NCBI GenBank assembly: GCA_934394565.1
Contig: CAKRQV010000015.1
Location: 1-60,802 of the forward strand
Direction: 5' to 3'
Source of the DNA: an uncultured Lachnospiraceae bacterium
GTDB lineage: Bacteria; Bacillota; Clostridia; Lachnospirales; Lachnospiraceae
Length of the DNA: 60,802 nt
The translations under genes were made by a program, and so were the position numbers. Below are positions 16,133-25,194 of this stretch, piece after piece. Below the pieces are notes generated by a model. That model saw nothing but the letters and a program-made list of their open reading frames with translations. It made no database searches and was not told the DNA's origin. The first letter of the stretch is position 1, and the number at the start of each line of letters is the position of its first letter.

Positions 16133-16987
16133 ATGCCATTAGTTACTTCATCCAAAATGCTCGCAGATGCCAAGAAAGGCCACTACGCAGTAGGGGCTTT
16201 CAACGTAGAGAATATGGAGATGGTCAAAGCCGTTATCGCAGCAGCCGAGGAGCTGAAAGCACCGGTTATGATGCAGACCACACCGTCTACTGTAAAATAC
16301 GGTACACTGGAAACCTTCGCAGCTATTGTTAAGGCAGAGGCCGCCAAGACAGACATCCCGGTTTGCCTGCATCTGGATCACGGCAGCAGCTTTGAGCTGG
16401 CTGTACAGGCCATCAATGCCGGTTATACGTCCGTTATGATCGATGGTTCCGGTCTTCCGTTCGAAGAGAACATCGCCGTAACAAAGAAGGTTGTCGATGT
16501 GGCAGAGGCCGTTGGCATCCCGGTAGAGGCTGAGCTTGGTAAGGTCGGCGGTAAAGAGGATGATCTGGAAGCCGAAGCTGACAAATATACAGACCCGGAA
16601 GAGGCTAAGGAATTTGAGGAGCGCACAGGCGTATCTTCTCTGGCTGTTGCCATCGGTACAGCCCATGGCTTCTATGTAGGCACTCCGGTCCTTGATAAGG
16701 ACAGAGTCAAAGTGATCGCCGGTAAGGTAAATGCTCCGCTGGTACTGCATGGTGCATCCGGGCTGAGCGAAGAAGATGTTAAAACATGCGTGGCTAACGG
16801 TATGTGCAAGGTCAACTTTGCTACAGAACTTCGTGTCGCATACACGGACGCTGTAAAGAAACTGTTAGCTGAAAAACCGGAAACATACGATCCGAAGAAA
16901 CTGGGTGTTGTAGGTATCGAGGCTGTCAAAGAGCAGGTTATGGCACGTATGAAGATGTGTGGCTGTGATGGCAAAGCGGAGATCTGA
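16133..16987 (+). CDS. gatY: Class II fructose/tagatose-bisphosphate aldolase
   Basis: This zinc aldolase splits a ketohexose 1,6-bisphosphate into glyceraldehyde 3-phosphate and dihydroxyacetone phosphate. The protein has 284 residues, the GatY/KbaY and short FbaA length. Visible motifs are GAFNVENMEM, the catalytic/zinc LHLDHGSS, GTAHGFYVG, and LHGASGL. Sequence alone does not separate fructose from tagatose bisphosphate. The next genes (GatD-like dehydrogenase, PfkB kinase) favour tagatose 1,6-bisphosphate. It is the first gene after a strong promoter with a LacI operator, with an AGGAGG-type site before the ATG. Confidence 0.9.
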   Translation: MPLVTSSKMLADAKKGHYAVGAFNVENMEMVKAVIAAAEELKAPVMMQTTPSTVKYGTLETFAAIVKAEAAKTDIPVCLHLDHGSSFELAVQAINAGYTSVMIDGSGLPFEENIAVTKKVVDVAEAVGIPVEAELGKVGGKEDDLEAEADKYTDPEEAKEFEERTGVSSLAVAIGTAHGFYVGTPVLDKDRVKVIAGKVNAPLVLHGASGLSEEDVKTCVANGMCKVNFATELRVAYTDAVKKLLAEKPETYDPKKLGVVGIEAVKEQVMARMKMCGCDGKAEI

Positions 16988-17084
16988 TAATATATAAAAG
17001 CAGGAGCAGTGTCTGAAGCATCTGTGCTACAGATATATAAAGCACAGACCTGGGGATACGGCAAATATGCAGAAAGGAGAGGCT

Positions 17085-18146
17085 ATGGGAGCAACGATCA
17101 AGGATATTGCCCGGGAGACGGGACTGGGTCTTGCGACCATTTCCTCTTATTTAAACGGTGGCAATGTCCGGGAAAAGAACCGTATCAAGATTGAGGCAGC
17201 AATCGAAGCACTGCATTTCGAGGTCAACGAGACGGCCCGGGGCTTAAAGACAAATAAGACAAAGACCATAGGTATTGTGATTCCGGAGTTGAACAACGTG
17301 TTCTGCGCAGAGATCATTTCCGAAGCAGAGGATATTCTGCGTCAGAATGGTTATGCAGCGATGCTGTGCGACTGCCGGAGTGATGTGCACCGGGAAGCGG
17401 AAGCCATTGAGTTTTTGTTACACAAGCGTGTAGACGGACTGCTGATCATGCCAACCGGGGAACACAGCGAAAAGCTGACTGCGTTTTCCGCACAGAAGCG
17501 GCCGGTGGTGCTGATCGACCGAAAGGTCAGAGGTGTGGAATATGACAGTGTGCTGGCGGATAACGAGGGCGCAGCCAAAGAGGCGGTCAAACGCCTGACT
17601 GAGGCCGGACATACCAAAATCGGCCTGATCGCCGGCCCGCAGGAGATTTATACAGCCAGTGCGAGAAACTGGGGCTTTCAGAAGGCGATGATGGAGGCCG
17701 GTTTAAAGCTGACAGATTCTATGATGGTCTGTGGAGATTATACGATCAAGGGCGGTGCCAGGGCCATGAAGCAGCTGCATGAGACGCACCCGGATATGAC
17801 GGCTGTGCTGATCTCCAACTATGAGATGACCGTAGGAGCCATGATCGAAATCAATGAGACAGGCATCCGTGTGCCGGAGGAATTATCGATCATCGGTTTT
17901 GATAACCTGGAATTTGCAAAGGCGATCTCACCGTCTTTAAGTATTATGACACAGCCGACGAGACAGATGGCAACAGCAGCTGTGGAGCTTTTGCTTAAGC
18001 GGCTTGACGGGGATACAGATACCTCGGTACAGACCGTTATTCTGCCGACGGAATATGTAAAAGGCAGATCAATCAAAACGATAGGAGCTGGCTGCACAGA
18101 CGGGAAGCAGGGCGGTACGGCTCATACTATGGGAGGTACTACATGA
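17085..18146 (+). CDS. LacI-family transcriptional regulator
   Basis: The protein has 353 residues. The ATG at 17085 is chosen over the one at 17067 because AAAGGAG lies just before it and the product then starts MGATIKDIARETGLG, the usual position of the LacI helix-turn-helix (residues 3-25). The periplasmic-binding-protein-like effector domain follows (IGIVIPELNNVFCAEII...; GFDNLEFAKAISPSLSIMTQP). The stop overlaps the kinase start (ATGA). It probably represses its own operon through the palindrome at 16059-16080. A related site at 27279-27299 suggests it may also control the divergent glycoside hydrolase. Confidence 0.93.
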   Translation: MGATIKDIARETGLGLATISSYLNGGNVREKNRIKIEAAIEALHFEVNETARGLKTNKTKTIGIVIPELNNVFCAEIISEAEDILRQNGYAAMLCDCRSDVHREAEAIEFLLHKRVDGLLIMPTGEHSEKLTAFSAQKRPVVLIDRKVRGVEYDSVLADNEGAAKEAVKRLTEAGHTKIGLIAGPQEIYTASARNWGFQKAMMEAGLKLTDSMMVCGDYTIKGGARAMKQLHETHPDMTAVLISNYEMTVGAMIEINETGIRVPEELSIIGFDNLEFAKAISPSLSIMTQPTRQMATAAVELLLKRLDGDTDTSVQTVILPTEYVKGRSIKTIGAGCTDGKQGGTAHTMGGTT

Positions 18147-19666
18147 GAACCTGTTTACTTGGTATTGATATAGGCACCAGCGCCTGCAAGATCGCTGTTT
18201 TTGATGAGACCGGCGATGTACTGGCATCGGGAAATGGTGATTACGATGTATATTATCCGCATCCGGGCTGGGCAGAGCAGGATCCCAGAGACTGGTGGAA
18301 AGCGATCTGCGAGACGATACCGAAGGTGCTGGAAAAGGGAAATATCCATCCGGAGGAGATCGCCGGCATCGGTATCGATGGTCAGAGCTGGTCAGCCATT
18401 GCGCTGGACAGTGACGGCGAGGTACTGTGCAACACTCCGATCTGGATGGATACGAGAGCACAGGATATCTGTGATGAAATGAATGCGAAGATCGGTGCAG
18501 ATACGATCCTTGCACTTTGCGGGAATCCACTGCAACCGTCTTATACGACACCGAAGATCCTCTGGTATCAGAGAAATCTTCCGGAGGTTTACAAAAAAAC
18601 AGCAAAGATTTTGCAGTCCAACAGCTATATCGCTTATATGCTGACCGGACAGCTGTCACAGGATCTGTCCCAGGGCTATGGTTTGCATTGCTTTAACATG
18701 GCAAGAGGTACATGGGACAGCGATATGGCAAAAGCCTTTGGATTTTCCACAGATCTTTTGCCGGACATCTATCCGTGCCATGCGATCGTAGGTAAGGTGA
18801 CAGCAAAAGCCGCCAGAGAATGCGGTCTGTGTGAAGGCATTCCGGTAGCGGCCGGTGGTCTTGATGCTGCCTGCGGTACACTGGGAACCGGTGTGCTCCA
18901 TGTCGGTGAGACACAGGAACAGGGTGGACAGGCCGGTGGTATGAGTATCTGTACGGACAGCCCGAAGGGTGATGCCCGTCTGATTCTTGGCTATCATGTT
19001 GTGCCGGATCGCTGGTTATTACAGGGCGGTACGACAGGCGGCGGTGGTGTGATGCGCTGGCTGGAGCGTGAGTTTGGTGCTTACGAGCGGATCGCCGGAA
19101 AAGAGAAGGGCAAGAGTTCTCTGGATCTGTTCAATGAAGAGGCAGCGAAAGTACCGGCTGGCAGCGAAGGTGTGATTTTCCTTCCCTATATGGCCGGTGA
19201 GCGTTCCCCCATCTGGGATCCGGATGCCAAGGGCGTCTTCTATGGCCTTGATTTTTCCAAGACCAAGGGGCATATGATCCGTGCGGCTATGGAGGGTACG
19301 GCTTATGCCCTGAAACACAACCTGGATGTGGCAGAGTCTGTAGGGGCAAAAGTTGATGTGCTGCGAGCCATGGGTGGTTCTGCAAATTCCCTGTTATGGA
19401 CACAGATCAAAGCCGACATCACCGGAAAGCCGATCGTTGTACCGGCATCCGATACAGCAACCACGCTGGGTGCTGTGATCCTGGCCGGTGTTGGTACCGG
19501 AGTGTATAAAGATTTTGATGAGGCTGTGGATAAGACAATTGAAGTCAGGAGACAGCATGCACCAAATACAGAAAACCGCGCCGTTTACGACGCTGATTAT
19601 GAAACCTACCTGGAGCTGTATCAGCAGCTGAAGGGTATCATGAAAAAAAGAGGAGGCAATCAGTAA
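18143..19666 (+). CDS. FGGY-family carbohydrate kinase (xylulokinase-like)
   Basis: This is an ATP-dependent sugar or polyol kinase of 507 residues. The phosphate-binding loop LLGIDIGTSACKIAVFD is at the N-terminus; GIGIDGQSW, PIWMDTRAQ and the second-domain MGGSANSLLWTQI with DTATTLGAVILAG match XylB-type members. The substrate cannot be assigned by family: FGGY kinases act on xylulose, other ketoses and some polyols. Its place between a LacI gene and a galactitol-1-phosphate-dehydrogenase-like gene makes a hexitol or ketohexose the best guess. It overlaps lacI by 4 nt and the next gene by 1 nt. Confidence 0.93.
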   Translation: MRTCLLGIDIGTSACKIAVFDETGDVLASGNGDYDVYYPHPGWAEQDPRDWWKAICETIPKVLEKGNIHPEEIAGIGIDGQSWSAIALDSDGEVLCNTPIWMDTRAQDICDEMNAKIGADTILALCGNPLQPSYTTPKILWYQRNLPEVYKKTAKILQSNSYIAYMLTGQLSQDLSQGYGLHCFNMARGTWDSDMAKAFGFSTDLLPDIYPCHAIVGKVTAKAARECGLCEGIPVAAGGLDAACGTLGTGVLHVGETQEQGGQAGGMSICTDSPKGDARLILGYHVVPDRWLLQGGTTGGGGVMRWLEREFGAYERIAGKEKGKSSLDLFNEEAAKVPAGSEGVIFLPYMAGERSPIWDPDAKGVFYGLDFSKTKGHMIRAAMEGTAYALKHNLDVAESVGAKVDVLRAMGGSANSLLWTQIKADITGKPIVVPASDTATTLGAVILAGVGTGVYKDFDEAVDKTIEVRRQHAPNTENRAVYDADYETYLELYQQLKGIMKKRGGNQ

Positions 19667-20724
19667 TGGAAACAATGAAAGCTGGCGTAGTTCACGCAAA
19701 ATGCGATATTCGTTATGAGGACATCGAGAAACCGGTGCCGAAAAAAGGACAGGTTTTGATCAAGGTAAAATACACAGGTATCTGCGGTTCCGATATTCCG
19801 CGTGTCAACGCAGACGCTGCACATTTTTATCCGATCGTTTTAGGACATGAGTATTCCGGTACAGTCGCAGAGGTTGGCGAGGGTGTCACAGCTGTAAAAC
19901 CGGGTGACAGAGTAGCCGGTATTCCGCTGGTTCCGTGTATGAAATGTGAGGACTGTCAGAAGGGTAACTACTCCCTGTGCAAGCATTACGATTTCATCGG
20001 TTCCCATTCTTTCGGAAGCTTTGCCGAGTATGTATGCGTACCGGAAGCCAATGCCGTTAAATTTGACGACAGCGTATCTTTTCAGCAGGGAGCTTTCTTT
20101 GAGCCTGCTACCGTAGCTTTACACGGTCTGGAAAGAACCAATTACAAAGGTGGCAAGACCGTAGCGATCCTTGGCGGCGGTACTGTCGGTATGATGACCA
20201 TGCAGTGGGCTAAGATCTTCGGTGCCAAAGAAGTTGTTGTTTTCGATATCGTAGATGAGAGACTGGAGCTGGGCAAACGTCTGGGTGCCACAGCCGGTAT
20301 CAATACATTAAAGGAAGGTTTCATGGACGAAGCCAAAGCGCTGACAGGTGGCAGAGGTTTTGACTATGTCTTCGAGACAGCCGGAAATACCATCACCATG
20401 AAAATGGCCTTTGAGCTGGCAGCCAACAAAGCTGACGTATGCTTTATTGGTACACCGACCAAAGAGCTGTCCTTCACTGTAAAAGAGTGGGAGAATATCA
20501 ACCGTAAAGAGTTCAATCTGACCGGTTCCTGGATGTCCTACAGCGCACCGTTCCCGGGACATGAGTGGGACTGCGTAGCACATTACTTTGCAACAGGTGA
20601 TCTGAAGCTGGATGATTCCTTTACCTTCAAAATCGTACCGCTCAGCAAGATCGACGAAGCCTTCGAGCTGTTCAAGACACCGGGTACAGTAAAGGGTAAG
20701 ATTCTGATCGACAGTGAGGCATAA
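19666..20724 (+). CDS. gatD: Zinc alcohol dehydrogenase, galactitol-1-phosphate 5-dehydrogenase-like
   Basis: This medium-chain NAD(P)-dependent dehydrogenase has 352 residues. Catalytic zinc ligands lie in GICGSDIPR and LGHEYSG; a structural zinc cluster is CMKCEDCQKGNYSLC; the nucleotide loop is AILGGGTVGMMTMQ. Several stretches match E. coli GatD as I remember it: the GSDIPR-x(5)-AHFYPI-x-LGHE-SG order, KHYDFIGS, and GSWMSYSAPFPGHEWD. That would make it convert galactitol 1-phosphate to tagatose 6-phosphate. Sorbitol or other polyol dehydrogenase activity is the alternative. ATG overlaps the kinase stop (TAATG). Confidence 0.85.
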   Translation: METMKAGVVHAKCDIRYEDIEKPVPKKGQVLIKVKYTGICGSDIPRVNADAAHFYPIVLGHEYSGTVAEVGEGVTAVKPGDRVAGIPLVPCMKCEDCQKGNYSLCKHYDFIGSHSFGSFAEYVCVPEANAVKFDDSVSFQQGAFFEPATVALHGLERTNYKGGKTVAILGGGTVGMMTMQWAKIFGAKEVVVFDIVDERLELGKRLGATAGINTLKEGFMDEAKALTGGRGFDYVFETAGNTITMKMAFELAANKADVCFIGTPTKELSFTVKEWENINRKEFNLTGSWMSYSAPFPGHEWDCVAHYFATGDLKLDDSFTFKIVPLSKIDEAFELFKTPGTVKGKILIDSEA

Positions 20725-20726
20725 GC

Positions 20727-21659
20727 ATGATACTGACAGTTACATTAAATGCATCGATAGATAAGAGATACGTCGTGGAAGGGGCTTCCATGGGCGAGGT
20801 CAACCGTGTAAAGGAGTGCACCTACACACCGGGCGGCAAGGGACTGAATGTGTCCAAGCCTGCCTCCATTGCCGGGGCAAAGGTCGTAGCCACCGGATTT
20901 GTCGGCGGTCATGCCGGACAGTATATTGTGGAGTCCTTAAAACCCTTTGGCATCGAACCGGCCTTTTACCATGTAGAGGGCGAGAGCAGATCCTGTATCA
21001 ATATCTGGGATACGGTAAATCATGTACAGACAGAGTATCTGGAGCCGGGCTTTACTGTAAGTGAAGAGGATTTTGCGGGATTTACAGAGAAATTCAAAGA
21101 GCTGGTAAAGGAAGCTGATGTTGTGGCAATGTCCGGCAGCGTTCCGAAAGGACTTGACGGCCATGCCTACCAGACACTGGTTAAGATCTGTAAGGATGCC
21201 GGTAAAAAGGTCATTCTCGATACCAGCGGCAAGCTGCTGGAGCTTGGTATTGAGGCCAAACCGACCATGATCAAGCCGAATATCGATGAGATCCGTATGC
21301 TGACCGGTAAGACCTGCGATAACTTCAAGGATATGCTGGATGCAGCCAGGGAGGTACATAAAAAGGGTGTGGATATCGTAGCCGTATCCTTAGGTGGTGA
21401 TGGTTCCTTTGTTGTCAGCGACGAGGGTACTTTCCGGGCCAGAGTGCCGAAGATCGATGCGGTCAATACCGTTGGCTGTGGCGATTCGATGATCGCCGGG
21501 TTTGCGTTGGGCTTAAGTGAGGGACTTTCCGTAAAGGAAACTCTGAAAAAAGCCAGTGCGATCTCTGCAGCAGCAGCTCTGAGAGAAGAGACAGGTTTCT
21601 TTGTCAAAGAGGATATGGAGCGGATCTATCCGCAGGTTGAGATCGAAGAAATCTGCTAA
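20727..21659 (+). CDS. PfkB-family kinase, 1-phosphofructokinase / tagatose-6-phosphate kinase
   Basis: This ribokinase-fold enzyme of 310 residues adds the second phosphate to a hexose monophosphate. The N-terminal PfkB signature is GGKGLNVSKPASIAGA; the catalytic motif is NTVGCGDSMIAGF with Asp as general base; SRSCINIWD matches the TRT-C-IKI region of FruK/LacC. FruK and LacC are hard to separate by eye. In this operon tagatose 6-phosphate to tagatose 1,6-bisphosphate fits best. It starts 2 nt after the dehydrogenase stop, so translation is coupled. Confidence 0.9.
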   Translation: MILTVTLNASIDKRYVVEGASMGEVNRVKECTYTPGGKGLNVSKPASIAGAKVVATGFVGGHAGQYIVESLKPFGIEPAFYHVEGESRSCINIWDTVNHVQTEYLEPGFTVSEEDFAGFTEKFKELVKEADVVAMSGSVPKGLDGHAYQTLVKICKDAGKKVILDTSGKLLELGIEAKPTMIKPNIDEIRMLTGKTCDNFKDMLDAAREVHKKGVDIVAVSLGGDGSFVVSDEGTFRARVPKIDAVNTVGCGDSMIAGFALGLSEGLSVKETLKKASAISAAAALREETGFFVKEDMERIYPQVEIEEIC

Positions 21660-21713
21660 AAAACAGTGGTAACAACACAGTGTATCCGCACTGTATTGTA
21701 TATAAGAGCATTC

Positions 21714-21728
21714 ACCGCCAAAGGCGGT
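21714..21728 (+). other. Short hairpin before the aldo/keto reductase
   Basis: ACCGCC-aaa-GGCGGT sits in the 99-nt gap before the last operon gene, about 15 nt from its ribosome binding site. No T-run follows. It may mark an mRNA processing point, or the leader of a separate transcript (TATAAG at about 21702 is nearby). Confidence 0.45.
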
Positions 21729-21758
21729 TTAGGCAAAAAAATAAGGAGGATTTTTACT

Positions 21759-22772
21759 ATGGGTACAATCAATCCGGATGCAATTCCGAAAATCGTGTTA
21801 AATAACGGACAGGAAGTACCGTGCATCGGTATGGGAACCTTCGGTTCTGACCGTTTCACAGCTGATCAGGTATCTGAGGCTGTTTACGGCGCTATCAAAG
21901 CCGGCTATCGTATGTTCGACTGTGCAGCCTGCTACGGTAATGAGGCTATGATCGGTGATGTATTCCAGAGAGCATTCCGCGATGGTCTTTGCAAGAGAGA
22001 AGATCTGTTCATCATGACAAAGGCATGGAACGACATGCATGGCGATGGCGATATCTTGATCGCTCTGGCAAAGAGCTTAAAGGATCTGAAGCTGGATTAC
22101 GTAGATATGTATTTCCTGCACTGGCCATTCCCGAACTATCATGCACCGCACTGTGACGTAGATTCCCGTAACCCGGATTCCAAACCGTTCACTGTAGAGC
22201 GTTTTATGAAGACCTGGAGACAGCTGGAGCGTCTGGTAGATATGGGTCTGACAAAGGGTATCGGTATGTCCAGCATGACTATCCCGAAACTGGAGGCTGT
22301 ACTGCCGCTTTGCCGCATCAAACCGGCTATGTGTGAATTTGAGGAGCATCCGTGCTTCCAGCAGGAAGATGTCTTCAACTATTTAAGAGGCCACGGCATC
22401 CAGCCGGTAGGTTTCATGCCGCTGGGTTCCCCGCAGAGACCGGAGCGTGATATGGAGCCGGGCGATATCGCTGATATGAAGACTCCGATCATGCAGGAGA
22501 TCGCAGAAGCACATCATTGCCATCCGGCTCTGATTTGTCTGAAATGGGCAGTACAAAGAGGTGCTATTCCGATTCCATTCTCCGTATGGGAAGCTGAGTA
22601 TGTCAGCAACCTGGCAAGCACCATCGACAACGATCCGCTGACAGAAGAAGAGATGGCCAAGATCAAAACACTGGAAGCCAACAACCGTCTGGTTAAAGGA
22701 CAGGTATTCCTGTGGCCGGGTGCAAAGGACTGGCATGATCTGTGGGATGAGAACGGCGAAATCACAAAATAA
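21759..22772 (+). CDS. Aldo/keto reductase
   Basis: This is an NAD(P)H-dependent (beta/alpha)8 reductase of 337 residues. The frame extends upstream, but ATG 21759 is the start because AAGGAGG lies 9 nt before it. The catalytic tetrad is visible: Asp and Tyr in RMFDCAACYGNE, Lys in IMTKAW, His in YFLHWPFPN. The C-terminal part ends with the cofactor region IPIPFSVWEAEYVSN. As the last gene of the LacI-controlled operon it could interconvert an aldose and the hexitol fed into the pathway. That role is inference. Confidence 0.92.
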   Translation: MGTINPDAIPKIVLNNGQEVPCIGMGTFGSDRFTADQVSEAVYGAIKAGYRMFDCAACYGNEAMIGDVFQRAFRDGLCKREDLFIMTKAWNDMHGDGDILIALAKSLKDLKLDYVDMYFLHWPFPNYHAPHCDVDSRNPDSKPFTVERFMKTWRQLERLVDMGLTKGIGMSSMTIPKLEAVLPLCRIKPAMCEFEEHPCFQQEDVFNYLRGHGIQPVGFMPLGSPQRPERDMEPGDIADMKTPIMQEIAEAHHCHPALICLKWAVQRGAIPIPFSVWEAEYVSNLASTIDNDPLTEEEMAKIKTLEANNRLVKGQVFLWPGAKDWHDLWDENGEITK

Positions 22773-22846
22773 GCCATAACTTTCCCCCGGTGGAAAATAT
22801 AATACAAAACACAAACACACATATTAAAAACACAAACACAACACAT

Positions 22847-22896
22847 AAAAGGCGGGCTGCTGTTACCGGAAAACGGGTGATGGCAGTCCGCTTTTT
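22847..22896 (+). terminator. Terminator of the LacI-controlled operon
   Basis: A 16-bp stem, GCGGGCTGCTGTTACC with GGGTGATGGCAGTCCGC, relies on several G-U pairs and is flanked by AAAAG and CTTTTT. Confidence 0.88.
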
Positions 22897-23012
22897 GCAG
22901 GTATATGTACATAAAAGAATAAGATGATCTTTGTATAGTTCGATATATGGACAAAATGCGGGTTTCCACATATACTGGAAAGGATGAAAAACGATAAGGA
23001 AGGTATATGTAT

Positions 23013-24386
23013 ATGGATAGATATGATGTGATCATTATCGGAGCCGGCCCGGGCGGCATTTTTTCTGCCTATGAGCTGATGAAGCAGGCTCCACAGCTGA
23101 AGGTAGCCGTATTTGAGGCTGGCCATGCTTTAAATAAGAGAAAATGTCCGATCGACGGCGACAAGGTCAAGACCTGTATCCACTGCAAGACCTGTTCGAT
23201 CATGAGCGGTTTCGGCGGAGCCGGTGCTTTTTCCGATGGAAAATACAATATCACTAACGATTTCGGCGGCACACTCTATGAGCATATCGGCCGTAAGGAA
23301 GCGCTGGATCTGATGCACTACGTGGATGATATCAACATGGAGTACGGCGGCGAAGGAACCCGCCTTTTCTCTACAGCCGGTACGAAGTTTAAAAAGGTCT
23401 GTATCCAGAACAAGCTGAAGCTTCTGGATGCATCGGTGCGCCATCTGGGTACGGATATCAACTATATTGTGCTGGAAAATCTGTACAAAAAGCTCAGTGA
23501 GACGGTGGATTTCTATTTTGACACACCGGTTGATACAATCCATGTGGATGAGGATGGCTACAGCGTAATCTGCGGCGACAAGAGCTACAGCTGCAAAAAG
23601 TGTATCGTTTCCGTTGGCCGCAGCGGCAGCAAGTGGATGCAGCATATCTGTGAGGAGTTGGATATTCCGACAAAATCCAACCGTGTCGATATCGGTGTCC
23701 GTGTCGAGATCCCGGCCGTGATCTTCTCGCATCTGACGGATGAGCTGTATGAGAGCAAGATCGTCTATCGTACGGAGAAATTTGAGGATAATGTCCGCAC
23801 GTTCTGTATGAATCCGAACGGTATCGTTGTTAATGAAAATACGAATGGCATCATTACAGTAAACGGCCACAGCTATGAGGGCAAAGAAAAGCAGACGGAA
23901 AATACGAATTTTGCCCTGTTGGTTGCCAAGCATTTTTCTGAGCCGTTTAACGACAGCAACGGCTATGGTGAGAGTATCGCCCGTCTGTCCAATATGCTGG
24001 GCGGGGGTGTCATCGTGCAGCGTTTCGGTGATCTGGTGCGTGGCCGCCGCAGTACCGAGCGGAGGATCGAGGAGGGTCTGGTCACACCGACCCTAAAGGC
24101 AACTGCCGGTGATTTAAGTCTCGTACTGCCAAAGCGTATTCTCGACGGTATCATCGAGATGATCTATGCCCTGGATAAGATCGCCCCGGGCACAGCCAAC
24201 GACGATACCCTGCTGTATGGCGTGGAGGTCAAATTCTACAATATGGAAGCCGACATCGACGAGCATCTCGAAAGCCGTTACAAAGGTCTCTACCTGATCG
24301 GTGACGGCAGCGGCGTTACCCACTCCCTGTCCCACGCTTCGGCCAGTGGTGTGTTTGTGGCGAGGGAAATTGCAGGAGAGATGTAA
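23013..24386 (+). CDS. FAD-dependent oxidoreductase of the uncharacterised dehydrogenase group
   Basis: The protein has 457 residues from the ATG at 23013, which is 9 nt after AAGGAAGG; the ATG at 23007 is too close. The N-terminal dinucleotide-binding motif is VIIIGAGPGGIFSAYEL and a C-terminal FAD motif is GLYLIGDGSG. Between them lies a Cys-rich segment, CPIDGDKVKTCIHCKTC, followed by SGFGGAGAFSDGKYN, typical of the COG2509-type FAD-dependent dehydrogenases. The substrate is unknown for this group. The clustered cysteines could hold an Fe-S centre or form redox disulfides. It stands alone between two terminated units. Confidence 0.87.
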   Translation: MDRYDVIIIGAGPGGIFSAYELMKQAPQLKVAVFEAGHALNKRKCPIDGDKVKTCIHCKTCSIMSGFGGAGAFSDGKYNITNDFGGTLYEHIGRKEALDLMHYVDDINMEYGGEGTRLFSTAGTKFKKVCIQNKLKLLDASVRHLGTDINYIVLENLYKKLSETVDFYFDTPVDTIHVDEDGYSVICGDKSYSCKKCIVSVGRSGSKWMQHICEELDIPTKSNRVDIGVRVEIPAVIFSHLTDELYESKIVYRTEKFEDNVRTFCMNPNGIVVNENTNGIITVNGHSYEGKEKQTENTNFALLVAKHFSEPFNDSNGYGESIARLSNMLGGGVIVQRFGDLVRGRRSTERRIEEGLVTPTLKATAGDLSLVLPKRILDGIIEMIYALDKIAPGTANDDTLLYGVEVKFYNMEADIDEHLESRYKGLYLIGDGSGVTHSLSHASASGVFVAREIAGEM

Positions 24387-24465
24387 AGATAGAAAACGAA
24401 AGAGATTTTATTTGAAACGCATTGCAAGGATAAAGGCTACAAAGACTTCAAAGCTGAGACTAAAA

Positions 24466-24538
24466 TGCATATTTCCTCCTGCTTTCCACATACTACCCAT
24501 ATCACACAAATTATGGAAAGTATGTACGAAGCAGGAGG
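24466..24538 (+). promoter_or_regulatory. SigG-like promoter of spoVT and RBS-sequestering inverted repeat
   Basis: TGCATA (24466-24471), a 17-nt spacer and CATACTA (24489-24495) match forespore sigma-G promoters. An inverted repeat overlaps: the left arm is at 24475-24494 and the right arm at 24519-24538, pairing at 17 of 20 positions (10 bp, a 3x3 loop, 7 bp). The right arm contains the AGGAGG ribosome binding site of spoVT. Confidence 0.72.
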
Positions 24539-24547
24539 AATTATTAT

Positions 24548-25087
24548 ATGAAAGCTACAGGGATTGTGCGGCGCATTGATGATCTTGGCAGAGTTGTTAT
24601 TCCCAAAGAAATCCGACGCACGCTTCATCTTCGGGAAGGTGAGCCGATGGAGATCTTTACAGGGAAAGACGGGGAAGTTATTCTGAAAAAATATTCCCCG
24701 GTGGGGGAACTCAGCGAGCATGCCGTCAAGGTGGCGGAGACTGTTTCACAGATCACGGGGTATCTGGTCTGTGTGACGGACTGTGATCAGGTGATAGCAG
24801 CCTGTGGTCCGGGCAGTAAAGAGTATCTGGGGCAACCGTTAAGTGAGCAAGTGGAACAGCTGATCCAGGAAAGAGAAGGACGGCAGTACAAAACAGGCAT
24901 ACTGCTGCTGAAGGACAAAGTCTCTGAACGGGACAAACAGCCGCAGCTGATCTGTCCGATTCTTCATTCCGGTGACGTACACGGAGCTGTGATTCTGTGT
25001 GGCCGTCCGGACAAACCGGCACCGGGGCAGGGAGAATATAAGATCCTGACTGTGGCAGCAGGTTTTCTGGCAAAGCAGATGGAATAG
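24548..25087 (+). CDS. spoVT: Stage V sporulation protein T
   Basis: This transcription factor tunes forespore (sigma-G) gene expression and spore maturation. The protein has 179 residues. Residues 1-50 form an AbrB-type swapped-hairpin DNA-binding domain (MKATGIVRRIDDLGRVVIPKEIRR). The C-terminal part is a GAF-like domain (about 55-178; TGYLVCVTDCDQVIAACG, LICPILHSGDVHGAVILCG). Length and domain order match SpoVT rather than AbrB or Abh. A sigma-G-like promoter is directly upstream, as known for B. subtilis spoVT. It indicates a spore former. Confidence 0.95.
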   Translation: MKATGIVRRIDDLGRVVIPKEIRRTLHLREGEPMEIFTGKDGEVILKKYSPVGELSEHAVKVAETVSQITGYLVCVTDCDQVIAACGPGSKEYLGQPLSEQVEQLIQEREGRQYKTGILLLKDKVSERDKQPQLICPILHSGDVHGAVILCGRPDKPAPGQGEYKILTVAAGFLAKQME

Positions 25088-25094
25088 AGAAAAT

Positions 25095-25143
25095 AAAAAA
25101 GCAAATGGTGTGTTCGTAAGGGAGAACAACCAGTTGCTTTTTT
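25095..25143. terminator. Terminator after spoVT, likely bidirectional
   Basis: AAAAAAGCAAATGGTGTGTTC pairs imperfectly with GAACAACCAGTTGCTTTTTT. A- and T-tracts on both sides let it also serve the convergent glycoside hydrolase gene. Confidence 0.85.
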
Positions 25144-25194
25144 CATTTTACATGAAAGGAGCCGGTAAAATGGCTCCTTTCTGTATTGCAGAAA

